Shown here piece after piece: positions 11,153 to 22,639 of a stretch of DNA of 64,000 nt. The DNA lies in assembly GCA_029532415.1 (NCBI GenBank), contig JAQOTA010000053.1, forward strand, positions 6,572,001-6,636,000, in the 5' to 3' direction. A model generated the notes under the pieces. The model ran no database searches. It was not told the DNA's origin and saw nothing but the letters and a program-made list of their open reading frames with translations. How positions within the stretch are numbered: position 1 is the first letter of the stretch; the number at the start of each line of letters is the position of its first letter. The stretch comes from Marasmius tenuissimus. Its lineage: Eukaryota > Basidiomycota > Agaricomycetes > Agaricales > Marasmiaceae. The position numbers and the translations under genes are program-made.

Positions 11153-13077
11153 ATGTCCAGACAAGTCAATCCTGAATTCCCAGGACACTTTGACGAAGAT
11201 CCACCAAACCAATTCGTAGGAAGTATCTCCGCTTCTGAATCCATCTCAACCAACCGTTACGGTCGACGTAAAGAACGACAAGCAATTTTCGGCAGCAGCG
11301 TCCATGCTTCCGAATATCAAATTGACGTACAATCAACTCCACGTATCGGCACACTTAATACCGTCACACCACTTCCACCTAGCAAGCTCTGACGTCCTAC
11401 AACAATGGCTTCGAAATACAGGACACTTGAGGACAGCAGAACCGTCTATGTAGGGGACAAGGTACCCGAAACTCCCAGTCGTCCTCCTCCACCTCCGAAA
11501 CCCGCATCCCGTCAAGTTTTCTCTCCAGCTACTATCAAAGATCCTTGAGGGGTGCTTGATCCTGCAAAACTAGCACTAGCACTTGACAAGGCTCATAACG
11601 AACCTCCTCCGAAATCAGCTAAGGGGAAAAGCAAGGCCGATGAGGGGATAATTGATGACTTTACTTTCAATGCCGCCGTTGACAAAGAACATCCATCCAC
11701 CCCTCCAGTTACAGCTCCGGTTATGCCCCGGGATACTGAACTACCAACAGAGACAGCGTTACCCGAGGGATCTGATCCACATAAACAGGTCAAGGAACCC
11801 AAGGGCTCTCGAGGTGGCAGTAGGGGCGGATCCCGAGCAGGTAGTAACAGGGGTGGAGACACGGATACGGAGCCGGAAGGTGACGACGGATCCGATCATG
11901 AACCCAGTGATTCCAGACCACCCGGACCCCCTGGACCTCCGGGTGGTGGACCTCCTGGCGGAGGACCCTCCGGTGGACGAGGTGGGGGACCTGGATTCCC
12001 GAGAGGTCCCGGAAACGATTTCTACCAATTCAATATGATGGCACTCGTACAATCCATGCTTGAGCACAACAAAATCATCGCCCAGCTCCTTGGGAAGAAG
12101 CCGGAAAAGAAGGGGAACATCAAGGAACCTGATACCTTCAACGGAACTCAACCCGACAAACCGTCTCATGTATGATTGTTTTCAATCACCGTCCCTCCGA
12201 CTTTCCTACCGATGCCAATAAAATCCACTACATCATTTCCTACCTCCGTGGCATGTGCCTTGAATATTTCCAACCCGAAATCCTATCCTACAAAACCGAT
12301 TCTGATCCACCTGCTTGGATGTTCAGCCTCCGAGCATTCCTCGATGAACTCAAAATGTTCTTCGGACAGGTGGATACGATAGAGGAAGCCAAAGACAAGT
12401 TCGACAACCTCCGGATGGGAGAAGGGGAGAAAATCGGAAAGTTCGAGGTTTGTTTCAACACTCTCGCAGCCAAGATTGGTTATGGCGAGAACGCTCTCCG
12501 TCATGCCTATTATCGCGCTATGCCCAAGCGTATCAAAGATTTACTTCCGAACGTTGGTGCTCGTCCTTCGACTCTCAAACAGTTGCGTGTAGTGTGCCGG
12601 GAATACAACCGGACGCACTGGGTACGCGAAGGGGAGAAATCCCGAGAGGGCCGAGCGGCGAAACGAGCCAACAACAACATTTCCAATTCCAACTCCCGAT
12701 CCAACAACAACTCCGGAAATCGTTCAAACAACTCTTCTGGAGGTTCCGGTAGTTCCGGTGGCTCCAACAAGAGTTCCGGCAACTCTTCCGGCAACTCTTT
12801 GAGCAACTCCTCCGGCAACAAGTCCAACACCAACAACTCCGGGTCTAATCTGACTTCCAATACCACGAACCCGGTTGCCCAGTATCTTGGTAAGGACGGA
12901 AAGTTGAAGCCGGAAGAGAAAGAACGTCGGAAGAAGAACAACTTGTGCATGTTCTGTGGCAGAAAGCACAAGACATATGATTGTAGGAAGCGACCTGCGG
13001 CCGGTTCTCAGGCTAAAGGTCGTGCTGCGGCTACTTCGGACGCCTCCACATCCAAACCGGATGAGGCGAAAAAATAG
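11153..13077 (+). pseudogene. gag: Gypsy-1 gag
   Basis: The frame opens at the ATG at 11153 and is broken by TGA at 11390-11392 and 11546-11548. It changes frame near 12,172, where the conserved retrotransposon gag domain begins (FNHRPSDFP, then YLRGMCLEYF). The first half is proline/glycine-rich, with PPGPPGGGPPGGG-type repeats at about 11,930-11,990. The 3' half carries Asn/Ser-rich linker repeats and a zinc knuckle near 12,946-12,984, CMFCGRKHKTYDC. This is C-x2-C-x3-H-x4-C, one residue shorter than the usual CCHC. It ends with TAG at 13,075-13,077, before the pol frame. Gag would form the virus-like particle. Confidence 0.85.
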
Positions 13078-13094
13078 TCCGCAACCCCGAACCC

Positions 13095-15940
13095 TTGGAA
13101 CGAGTTCAGAGTTGCGTTGAGCCGGATCGTTCCACTGAGGTAACTCTCAACGCAGCCGCTCTTTCTTCGCCTAATTCTCACACTCTTACTCTTTCTTCAA
13201 ATATGTCTATTTCTTCCGATACACACGAACAGTTATCTACTACTGTACCATTATCTTTTTCTGCTCTTGTTGATTTCAGTTTGTCCCACTGCTTTATAGA
13301 TACAAAGTATGTGGAACATAACCAAGTACCTACCATTCCAATACCACCTATTTCTCTTCACCTTCTCAATGGTTCTCATGGTTCCACTATTTTGCGCATG
13401 GCCTCTTTACCTATTATTTTTTCTTCTGGAGACATCCTTCCGATTGACTTTCATGTCACTCACCTTGATTCGGCTTGCAGCCTAGTTTTAGGATATAATT
13501 GGCTTCACCGCTACAACCCGTTGGTTGATTGGTTGAACAACAGTATCGAATTCCGGACAAAGCCTATTCCGTCTCAGCCGGCCCTTCCGACTCGCTCTTC
13601 CGAGCTCTCGGAAGTCTCTCCTCAGCCTAAATCGCCTCAGCGCAAGGCTAAGTCTCCATCATATCCATTCGAGCCCATCTATTCCTACGCTGATCTTCTC
13701 TCAGCTCCGTCTGCTATAGCTCCGAAGGTTTCCCTCATATCCGCTGGCGCTTACCTCCGAGCAAAGTCCAAATCCAGTGCTCAGGCGTTCACCATCCAGA
13801 TGACGCCTTCCGACACGGTTTCCGGACACGCGGCGGAACTTTCCGAGGAGGATTTGGCAATCATTCCGCCTGATTATCATGAATTCACTGATGTCTTCAG
13901 TCCAGAAATGTCGAAACAGCTTCCGTCGCATCGGGGAGAAGACGACATGAAGATTCAGTTAGAGGAAGGAACGGAACCACCTCTCGGTCCGATCTATTCC
14001 CTTTCTCAAACGGAGATCACAGCTCTCCAAGAATTCATTGATGAACATCTCCAGGCCGGGCTCATCACTCCATCCAAATCTCCTTTCAGCGCTCCCGTTC
14101 TCTTTGTCAAGAAGAAGAGTGGTGATCTTCGACTCTGCGTCGACTTCCGGGGTCTCAACAAGATTACCAAAAAGGATCGCTATCCGCTCCCTCTCAACTC
14201 CGACCTTCTCGACGCTCCACGGAAGGCTCAGATCTATACCAAGCTTGACCTCCGTCACGCCTATCACCTTGTGCGTATCGCCGACGGTGATGAATACAAG
14301 ACCGCTTTCCAGACCCGTTACGGCTCATTTGAGTGGCGGGTTATGCCGGAAGGACTATCCAACGCACCTGCAGTCTTCCAACGCTTTGTCAACAACATTT
14401 TCTCCGATATGCTTGATGTTAACGTTTTAGTTTACCTAGACGACATCCTCATCTATTCCGACAACATTTCCTCTCACAAGAAGCATGTCCGGGAGGTTCT
14501 CAAACGCCTCCGGGCAAACGGGTTGTACTGCAAAGCCTCCAAGTGCGAATTACATACCGATACTATCGAATACCTTGGCTACATTCTTTCGCCGGATGGT
14601 CTTTGGATGGATATGTCCAAAGTGGATATCATTACCAAGTGGCCTACGCCGCGCAAAGTTAAGGATATTCAATCTTTCCTCGGCTTTTGCAACTTCTATT
14701 GGTGTTTTATCTTCAACTATAGCGCCATCACCGTTCCTTTAACCCGCCTCACTCGGAAAGACATTCGTTGGAACTTCAGCCCGGAATGCCAGGCTGCCTT
14801 CGATACTCTGAAAGAGGCATTCACTCATGCTCCTATCCTCACGCACTGGATTCCTGATCGAGAAATCATTGTGGAAACCGACGCATCCGATTATGCGTTG
14901 GCGGCTATCCTCTCTATCCGGACCGACGACGGTGAGATCCATCCTATCGCATTCCACTCCCGGACTTTCACTCCTCCGGAACTTAACTACAATGTGCACG
15001 AAAAAGAGCTCCTTGCCATCTTTGAGGCGTTCAAACGTTGGCGGCACTACTTGGAAGGTTCCGAGAATCTGGTTGACGTGGTAACGGATCACAAAAATCT
15101 TGAATATTTCACCACTACGAAGATTCTCACCCGACGACAAGTACGCTGGTCCAAGTACCTCTCTCACTTTAACATGGTAATTCGTTTCCGTCCTGGCAAG
15201 CTTGGTGCAAAACCGGATGCTTTGACTAGATGATGGGACGTCTATCCTAAAGAGGGGGATACGCCTTATGCCCATCTTAATCCACACAACTTCCGACCTG
15301 TATTCACTCAGGAACAACTCACCGCTTCCCTCTGCGCTACATTTCTTGAAGGTCCAGTTCTTCGCGCAAGCGTTATCATGGATGTCGAGCAGCTCCATGA
15401 AGACATCCGAACTGCTCAGACAGAAGATTCCTCCCTCATCCAACACTTCTGATCCGCATCCGACACTTCTGACGAGACTAGATGGACTGTCGACAAGACA
15501 GGTTTCCTCCGTTTAGATGACAGAATCTACGTTCCTGAAGCCAACAACCTCCGACTTAGAATCCTCCAACAATATCATGATCATATCATCTCTGGTCACT
15601 TTGGACAGAACCGGACTCTAGAAACCATCTGACGTCAATATACATGGCCTCTCATCCGAGAGTTTGTGCGAGATTACGTTTGCTCTTGTGTAATTTGTGC
15701 ACGGAACAAGACTCCACGACATCGGCCATATGGACTTCTACGACCTCTTCCGGTTCCCGCACGACCATGGGACTCTATCTCTATGGACTTCATCGAGGAA
15801 CTTCCGAACTCTAACAGTTTCAATTCCATCCTAGTTATCATCGACCGCGCTTCGAAACAAGCAATCTTCATTCCCACAGACATCCATATCACTTCCGAAC
15901 AACTCGCTCGACTTTTCATTATCCATGTGTTCCCTAAGCA
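13095..15940 (+). pseudogene. pol: Gypsy-1 pol: protease, RT, RNase H, partial integrase
   Basis: An uninterrupted 712-codon stretch (13095-15233) holds a retropepsin-like domain (active-site region VDFSLSHCFID at about residues 59-69), reverse transcriptase (VDFRGLNKIT, FVYLDD-type centre YLDD at 447-450) and RNase H (TDASD at 595-599, E638, TDHKNL at 664-669). The frame continues past TGA codons at 15231, 15450 and 15630 into integrase: an HHCC zinc domain ending CSCVIC, then the first catalytic Asp in MDFIEELP. Integrase stops after HVFPKH, so the second Asp, the Glu and the C-terminus are gone. The protease DSG triplet reads DFS, probably inactive. Confidence 0.9.
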
Positions 15941-16012
15941 TTCCGGCACGTCAGCTTCCGTCTTTTCCGCTTGGACCTCTGTCCGGGCTGTCATATCCGC
16001 ACGATCCTAACA
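15938..16012 (+). mobile_element. 3' LTR stub of Gypsy-1
   Basis: About 70-75 bases match the 3' end of the 5' LTR (11,041-11,115), ending in TAACA. The match starts at CATTCCGG, directly abutting integrase sequence. Confidence 0.8.
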
Positions 16013-16200
16013 ACAGTTCTCATCATTTCATTCATTCCTTGTGATGCATATTCTCATATATACTCATGGTCTCTGTAGGTAGTTTCCCAGCTTGTCCACT
16101 TTGTCTCCCCACCGCTTGTAGCACTTGTGCTGGGTTGAGCTTTTGGCTGCTCAATCTACTCTTCTACTTTTCTATCAACTAGTCTTATCTCTGAGTGAGT
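16013..16200. other. Junction between two truncated gypsy elements
   Basis: 188 bases of pyrimidine-rich sequence on the plus strand separate the 3' stub of Gypsy-1 from the broken RT of Gypsy-2. I find no match to either element's LTR and no coding signal. Confidence 0.5.
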
Positions 16201-17682
16201 TCAGGTGGCTTGAGAGGTTTCTTCACAGAGGCCATTCGTGACAACCTCCTTGACTAGGATCTGATGCTCCTCTTGCATGCTGGTGAAGATGAGAATGTCG
16301 TCCAGGTACACAGTGACCTTTCCTAGGGCGATGAGATCGGCAAATATAGAATTCATGAGGGATTGGAACGTAGCAGGCGAGTTAGTGAGTCCGAAGAACA
16401 TCACTCTTGGTTCGAAAAGTCCCCTATTGGTTGCGAAGGCGGCCTTCCATTCATCTCCTTCCTTAATCCGTACGTTGTTGTATCCCCATTGTACATCGAA
16501 TTTTGTGAAATACTTTGCACCTTGGAGTCGATTGACAATATCTGTGACCAGGGGAAGTGGGTAATGGTTTTTGATAGTGTATTCATTAAGTTTCCGATAG
16601 TCCTGCACGAATCTGAGTTTTCCATCCTTCTTCTTCGCAAAGAAAACAGGTGACGCAAGAGGTGATTTTGAGGGTCGGATGTAGCCTTTCCATTGGTTCT
16701 CCTCCAGGAACTTGTCCAGTTCTTGTTGTTCGTTGAGTGACATAGGGTAGACCTTTGTTTTCATGGTCTGTGGTGATCCTGGTGTGAGTTCGATAGCGTG
16801 ATCCCATGGCTTGTGAGCTGGAAGTCGTTCGGATTCCTGCTCAGAAAAGACTTTAGCGTATTCCTGGTATGATTCTGGTACCATCTCTTCAAATGACTGT
16901 TTTGGCTTTTCCTTGTTGGTTTCGTCGGCAATCTGTTGAGAATATGTGTACCCTGCTGTGACTCATACCTTGTCATGACGATCCTCTAAGATTCCTTTTT
17001 TGACTAAAGATCTGCGTGCAGCCTGATTGGCCATGATGTGGTAAAGTGGCGTTGTACCTTCAGGCTCCACTGGAGGTGTTTCGATAATGGATGCATGAAT
17101 GGTTTCGAAGGGGTTGTCGATAGATTCAAGAATAGCGTCGCTGAGTGGTGGATTACCTGTTCCTGCCCATTTCTCTTCGTCCTTCACTTCTTCTATCTCC
17201 ACTCCTCGTTTTGGGACTGAAAGCTGTCCCCCTTTCCAGTTGATCTGAGGATTGGTCTTCCGAAGCCAGGGTAGCCCTAATATAACATGTTCTCCTCCTA
17301 GATCCGTGACCAAGAAGTCCGTCCACGTCTCAGTGTCCTCCACTACCAGACCTAGACGAGCGTAGTGTGTGATGCTTCCAGCCTGGTTTAGCATTCCATC
17401 AATGTTGTGAACTCGAATTGGGTGTTGGAGAGGGAAGGTGGTGATGTGATTGTTTGTGACAAAGGATTTTCCAAGAAATAACGCGGTGGCCCCGCTATCG
17501 ATCATGGCCGTTGTTTCAATCTGGCGATGCTTTCCTTTTAGTGTGACTCGTATGCGGAAGTGAGGGGAGAGAGTGTCTATTTCACGAACAGAGGATATTG
17601 TACATGAGTGAATTGAGTCATACGAGGAGGAAGCATAGACTGAAGCGGGTGAAAGTGTCTTCGTCACGGCGAAGGCAGACAC
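16201..17682 (-). pseudogene. pol: Gypsy-2 pol: protease and truncated RT
   Basis: An intact retropepsin motif AMIDSGATALF (D62 S63 G64) opens the frame. A TGA at 16965-16963 interrupts it, after which the same frame continues into reverse transcriptase (KSPLASPVFFAKKKDGKLR, then YLDD in VTVYLDDILIF). RT breaks shortly after HQILVKEV, where the sequence becomes unrelated and stops; thumb, RNase H and integrase are missing. The pol frame is -1 relative to gag. Confidence 0.85.
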
Positions 17683-17687
17683 CCTTC

Positions 17688-19256
17688 TTAAAAATCCTTT
17701 TGCATGAGTTGTTGGAGAATAGTGTTCTGTTGGGCTAGGGCTTGTTGAAGGGCAGCGATTTGGGCAACAGCATCCATGTTGGGAGTGGAAGAGGGAGTGG
17801 CAGAAATTTGGGCAGTAGGGGTCGTTGGCAGTACTGAGTACGAAGGTGTAGGTGTCGGTTCATCCGGGAAGAGAGTGAAAGGGGTGGCTGAAATCTGTTG
17901 GCGTCGAATTCCTCCTCCGGGTGCTCTCCCTAGGTACTTATCCTGGCATACATTGGACCTGTGTCCAGGACGTGCGCAGTAGTTGCATTTATCCTGTCCA
18001 TGGTTCCCATTAGCCTTGGTATGATCACTCGCCCCGCATCCGTAACACTTCCCCCGCATTGCTTTCACAAAGTCCTCCCTAGTGCGTCCATTTCCTGTGG
18101 GGATGTTGGAATGGTTTGTGCTAATAGTAGTGACAGTCGTTTCTACCTGTCTCTTGGCCGCTAATCCTTCCTCCTGCAAGGACCTCTCTGCTTTGCAAGC
18201 TCGTGTTTCTAGTTTGGTTAGATTGGCGGGTTCTCCTTGGGACAATTCCATCATCACCAATAATCGTTTAAGGTCCGCGTTCAGACCCTTGCGGTATCGG
18301 ATTCGAAGATCTGCGTCTGATAGTCCTGTCTTCATTGCGGCCTCCTTGAATTCCTGACTGTAGAGAGTTGCAGTCTTGTTCCCCTGTTTAAGGTTGGTAA
18401 GGATTTCGATGGCATCCGCCTTTTCATTGGCTGCTCCGAACTGGACTTTGAAGGATTCCTCGAACTGCGCCCATCTTCCTCCGAAAGGGAACTGATTGGC
18501 AGGGAGCTCTCCCAGGGCTACCTTGTTGGCCTGTATCAGGTAGTAGGCTGCCCAAGCTCCTGCCTTCCTCTCGCAGAAGGACAGAGCAGACTGAATTGTG
18601 TTCTGCTCGTCCAATTGATCTTTCTCTGTTGGGTGCTGGAGAACCTTCTCTTGTATAGCCCAGTTCTTGAACATGGGTAGGAATCGAGCCACATCCCAGG
18701 TTTCCCCCTTGAAGTTACTGGGTTTGGCAATGATCCTTCCCGGCTCTTTGTTGGATTGGAAGGCTTCCCTGATGGCGTCTAGCTGTGCTTGGGTTTCTTT
18801 CTGGGATTTCACCATTGCCTTCAGGACTTCGTCCAGCGTGGCTTGGCTCGCAGTAGTGGATGTAGACATGTTGGTGGTGTCAGATTCTGAAGTATGGGTA
18901 GATGTGGTGGATACGGTGGGTGAAGGAGCTCTGTGTGCAGTGGCGGAAGATGGTCTGGTGTTGGTCGGGGTCTGGATTACAGCAAAGGTGGCTTCTGAGG
19001 CAATAAATGCTGGGATCTCGGTACGGGCGATCGGTGTGTCAAGAGGACTAGGAGTGATGGGATTGGCAACAGTAGGTGGACTGTCAGGTTTTTCTGATGG
19101 GCCTGCTACTGTGAGGCGTGCAAGTGAAGTTGCAAGTTCTGAAGTGGAGAGCAGTGGCGACAGAGGTGTTGGTTCTTGTTCAGGGGTTGGTACATGAGGA
19201 GCAGGGATAGGATTGAAAACTTCGTTGTTTTCGAAGGAAAAAGTCTCAGGGATCAA
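17688..19256 (-). CDS. gag: Gypsy-2 gag (522 residues, open)
   Basis: A full-length uninterrupted gag. It has a Pro/Ser/Thr-rich N-terminus (about 1-140), a helical capsid-like core (about 140-370) with the retrotransposon gag pattern around FKNWAIQEKVL and FEESFKVQFG, and zinc-binding motifs CYGC at 404-407 and a canonical knuckle CNYCARPGHRSNVC at 424-437. A Gln-rich tail follows. It ends in TTTTTAA, a T run where a -1 slip on TTT would enter the pol frame beginning at 17682. It is the only retroelement gene here without a stop mutation. Confidence 0.85.
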   Translation of the reverse strand: MIPETFSFENNEVFNPIPAPHVPTPEQEPTPLSPLLSTSELATSLARLTVAGPSEKPDSPPTVANPITPSPLDTPIARTEIPAFIASEATFAVIQTPTNTRPSSATAHRAPSPTVSTTSTHTSESDTTNMSTSTTASQATLDEVLKAMVKSQKETQAQLDAIREAFQSNKEPGRIIAKPSNFKGETWDVARFLPMFKNWAIQEKVLQHPTEKDQLDEQNTIQSALSFCERKAGAWAAYYLIQANKVALGELPANQFPFGGRWAQFEESFKVQFGAANEKADAIEILTNLKQGNKTATLYSQEFKEAAMKTGLSDADLRIRYRKGLNADLKRLLVMMELSQGEPANLTKLETRACKAERSLQEEGLAAKRQVETTVTTISTNHSNIPTGNGRTREDFVKAMRGKCYGCGASDHTKANGNHGQDKCNYCARPGHRSNVCQDKYLGRAPGGGIRRQQISATPFTLFPDEPTPTPSYSVLPTTPTAQISATPSSTPNMDAVAQIAALQQALAQQNTILQQLMQKDF

Positions 19257-19463
19257 ATTCTCTGGGGTAGCGTTCGGGCAAGGTTGGTCTTTACACTTGT
19301 ACCAGCTGGTTTGTTTGGGATTTCTCTGGTTCCAAAATAAGGAAGTGCTGGGGTCTACTCCGTGTGGTCGTTGATAACAGTCTCGTGCAGGAGCCGTTGT
19401 AAACTTGCAAGGACAACCTTCCTTTCGGTGAGGCTGTCAGTGCAATAAAGGATCTTGACCTAA

Positions 19464-19947
19464 TGTCACGAAGTGCTGAGCGTCTATTGGAGACGGCAAA
19501 GGCAGAGAGCGGTGGTAGCAAGCTAGGAGAGGAGCAGTGGGCTCGACTCAGGCAGGGATAAGGCACAACTGGTCCCAATGACAAGTTAGATCTATTGTAG
19601 AGAAGGAAAGAAAAGGAAACTGTACTACTCACCTGGTCCCAACAGCAAGAGGTCAAGATGAGGGACCAGGTGAAGACTAGCTAGCTTATATACCTATCCT
19701 ACAGTCAGAGCTGGGGTCAGAGTGGCTACCTATGAGTCGTGTATGAATAAGTATGAGTCAAGGATGAATAAGGAATGAGTCGATATGAGATAATGGGATG
19801 GCTGCACGATGTGGGTTAAAGCTGCGTGATGGTGGGTTAAGAAAGGGAATTGTGAGAAATAAGGATGTATAGTAAGTGACTGTGAGCAAAGAACATGTGA
19901 TAATCATGTGAGCAAATGGTGGAGGGAAAAGTGGCGTCTTCATGACA
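19464..19947 (-). mobile_element. 5' LTR of Gypsy-2
   Basis: 484 bases with termini TGTCA...TGACA. It aligns over its full length to the solo LTR at 27,784-34,990 once the nested transposon is removed (485 bases there). The 207 bases between LTR and gag are leader. Confidence 0.85.
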
Positions 19948-20622
19948 TCTGGCGGATGCATCAGAACTCGGTTATCTGCAGATAGGTGCCAGAAAACAAT
20001 AAAGAATTTGTTCCTGAGTGCGTACCTGCTGGTCCAATAAAGAAAACACCCCCTCATTTACCCAGTCATAGAATACGAATGTGCCAGAAGAGGGCCAAGA
20101 CTAGGAACAGCTCCATTGCATCCTTTCTCGGACACTCCCAAAGTCAAATTTTGTCGAAGAAGTTGGCCCTACCCGTCACTATGGACTTGACTGCTGTAGC
20201 TCAATCGCCTGCTATGTTTCCTCATTGACACCTAATATCACTACCGTTCTAAAAGCCAGTTACTTGGTTGGCCTCCGAGCCTTCCATCCATTCTGTTGTC
20301 CTATAGTTTCTTAAAAAGGACGCCTTAGGTAGCACTTTGTCACTACTGGCGCAGGCTACCAACCCAAAGCCCGCACACCAACGGCTCCTGTCATCTGCTA
20401 CTGTGGAGCTCGGAGTAGCATTCCTGTGTGCAAGCCAAAGCTTGAAAAGATCCTCTGTTTGAACTTCCTTGAAATTCAAGATTGATATTACCAACTGGGA
20501 GGAGTATGTACAATAGGTGAACAGATAATGAGGTTGATGAGTAGGATGTTGTAGGCCAATGTAGCAGAATTCACCACAGTTCTTGTCGAAGGTCACAATT
20601 TCTGACTCGCGATTGAAATTTG
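19948..20622. other. Unassigned sequence between retroelements
   Basis: Contains a 115-residue minus-strand ORF (20,249-20,596) with no recognised motif. Nothing else is visible. Confidence 0.35.
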
Positions 20623-20943
20623 TGTTGAATCCGTGGACTATAATTAGATCCTGGTATATCCACAGTCCCGGTTCACTATTCCCGTCATTGTATTATGCGG
20701 GACAATGCATTTGCTATTGTTCCATTGTCTGTTGTTCAATATGCTCATATGTACAATTTCTATTGTCATCTCTATATGGTAGCTCTATTGTATCTTCATG
20801 TATATAAGCTTGTAGTTCTCTACCTGAATCTACAGTGTGCTTGAGCTTTTACGTCTCACCTCTATCTCTCTAAACTCCTCTCTGGTAAGTAGTAGTGTAG
20901 CCATGTTGTAGTCCTCTGCGCTAGGTGTCATGCCAGCTCATCA
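20623..20943 (+). mobile_element. Copia-type LTR (family C2), plus orientation
   Basis: It starts TGTTGAATCCG and ends near CTCATCA. About 320 bases match, in inverted orientation, the split LTR at 27,642-35,174, including the TATATAAGC motif and a stretch of CTCATATG/ACAATTTCTATTGTC. It is not followed by the GGTTATGGGCCCC motif that follows the other copy, so it is a 3' or solo LTR. Sequence to about 21,050 (ending in an acidic SESQTDNDEWDVVDSEDL frame) may be element remnant. Confidence 0.7.
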
Positions 20944-21501
20944 GCCACATCTTTACAACACAAAGCTGGTTCTAAAGACATCGGCTCAGAGAGCCAGACC
21001 GACAATGATGAGTGGGATGTGGTTGATTCTGAGGACTTGTAGTTTTCATGGGGTTGAACCTACTTATCTAGTTGTATGCTGCCTTGATCTGAATCTCTGC
21101 TTGTGATGCTATACGGAAATGATCCCACTGAATCATCACACAAGTACAGGTAGTCACACCAAAGTAGCATTGAGCCCTTGAGATACATGGCCGCCTGTCC
21201 ATAATCATGGAATAGACGATATCATAAGTCAACAAGGTACACCTTGTAAATTGAATTAGATCTAGTGAATACACTCCAGTCCCAAAAATTGCTTGAAATG
21301 GCTGTCAACTTGCTTTTTTTGGTGACGCAATAGCCACTATTCCCGAGTTTATACCATCATCATGATTGTATTTGGCTCGGTTTTTTCGTCGGATCGCGTT
21401 TATTATTGAATAGCCTTTGTATATGGAATGAACTAGGATCTACAAGCGTCATCAGTAATAGCTTGGTTCATCTACTCAAAAAAAAAGGTTATGTACGGTG
21501 A

Positions 21502-21875
21502 TCACAATGCAACCACTTTGTAGGAAATCACCTCCTTACCATTTTCACCCTCCTCGAATTTGGGACGTTTGAATGGCTTGCCTCGATATCCCCGTATGAC
21601 ATGTCTTTTGCATTCTCTGCAGGTGTAGATGAGAAGCACCATGTATGGGTTAGTATCCCATTGGGACGAGGTTTTGTTTTGAGCAGAGAGATTGATAGTG
21701 ATGCATTTCTCACGCTGCTGGAAAAAGACGGTGTGTGGTGAATGAGGATTTGTAGTTTGGTTCAGGAAACATGTGTATGGTCTATCAAAGACTCGGCAAG
21801 AGGAAAGATGGTGACCTGTATGGTAACAACAGTAAAGAATGTCAGAGTAGCCGGTAGAGCAAGGTTGAACTTCAT
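21502..21875 (-). CDS. Putative small secreted protein (2 exons)
   Basis: Proposed exon 1 is 21875-21816 and exon 2 is 21717-21502, with a 98-base intron from a weak donor GTCACC to TTTTTCCAG. The phases agree, giving 91 residues. Exon 1 encodes a hydrophobic signal-like segment (MKFNLALPATLTFFTVV). Exon 2 is basic, with TCRECKR and a KPFKRPKFEE segment, ending YKVVAL. A diverged relative lies at 46,337-46,680 with the same C-terminal pattern (YKVVAL) but a lost start and acceptor. No family is recognised. The weak donor and the single comparison keep confidence low. Confidence 0.35.
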
Positions 21876-22639
21876 ATCTGTGGCATGGTAGGCTCTGGTG
21901 GGTAGAAAATTTTGACAGTGGTACGTACTTCTGGCACAGCTCAATGTTTCAGGATGAGGGGAGAGTGAAGAGGTGAGCTACCATGTTATATCTTCATGAT
22001 CCTGATATCCCAAGGAACATACTCTCCTCACTTGACTGCGCCGACAAGATCAAGGTACACATGCTTAGTGAGTATGAACAACCCCAACAAAGGCTCCACG
22101 AAAATCAACATTCTGGCTTTGCTCTTTCACCGTCTTTGGCAGGGAAGCAACAACGTGCAAAGAATTGAGAACAGCAAAGAAGAGACGGTGAGCAAGAGTG
22201 TTGAAGCCCGAGAAAACATGTTTTTGATCCTCTGAAACTGAATTGACAAGGTGTTAGAGAAGTGAAACAGTTTGGGGCTTCCACTTGCCTGGGGAATCTT
22301 CAACATCCATAGTAGTTTCTTATTCCATTGCTCTAGCTCTCCAGAATGGATGATCACTGAGTAACAACCGGTGAGATAAGGGCTGAACCTGGACATGGGT
22401 GGTAGACGGTTTGCACGCCAATATTCACAGCAGTGCTCTCCATTTCTTCTGTAGCTGGTGTTAGGGGAGCCTAAAAGACGGCTTTCTGTGAGTGGGTTGA
22501 GTTTAGTGTTTCATTCAGCGACATTGTGAGGTTTCTTGTGTCAAAACTGTTATCTAGAAATTTGGACAGTGATAAGCACTGTCTGATGATTCAAAAGTAC
22601 ATATTTGAGAGCGCACTGATAGTCTGTCCAAGACTCTAA
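21876..22639. other. Intergenic, no gene supported
   Basis: Short overlapping ORFs on both strands lack motifs or homologous partners in this window. Confidence 0.4.

Larger units (their letters stand above)
10401..16012 (+). mobile_element. Gypsy-1: Ty3/gypsy retrotransposon, 3'-truncated
   Basis: The order is 5' LTR (10401-11115), gag, then protease, reverse transcriptase, RNase H and integrase, which is the Ty3/gypsy order. The last ~70 bases repeat the end of the 5' LTR, so the 3' LTR is reduced to a stub joined inside integrase. The five bases on either side do not match, so no target duplication is preserved. Five in-frame TGA codons and at least one frameshift make it dead. It is inserted in a copy of dispersed repeat R. 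Confidence 0.9.
16201..19947 (-). mobile_element. Gypsy-2: Ty3/gypsy retrotransposon, 3'-truncated
   Basis: On the minus strand the order is 5' LTR (19947-19464), gag (19256-17688), protease and partial RT (17682-16201). RNase H, integrase and the 3' LTR are absent. It is a different lineage from Gypsy-1, judging by gag and by the conventional DSG protease. It faces Gypsy-1 tail to tail. Confidence 0.9.

Noticed and set aside
11920..11995. Collagen-like PPG/GGP repeats
   Set aside because: They lie inside the gypsy gag frame and are a low-complexity linker of gag, not a collagen gene.
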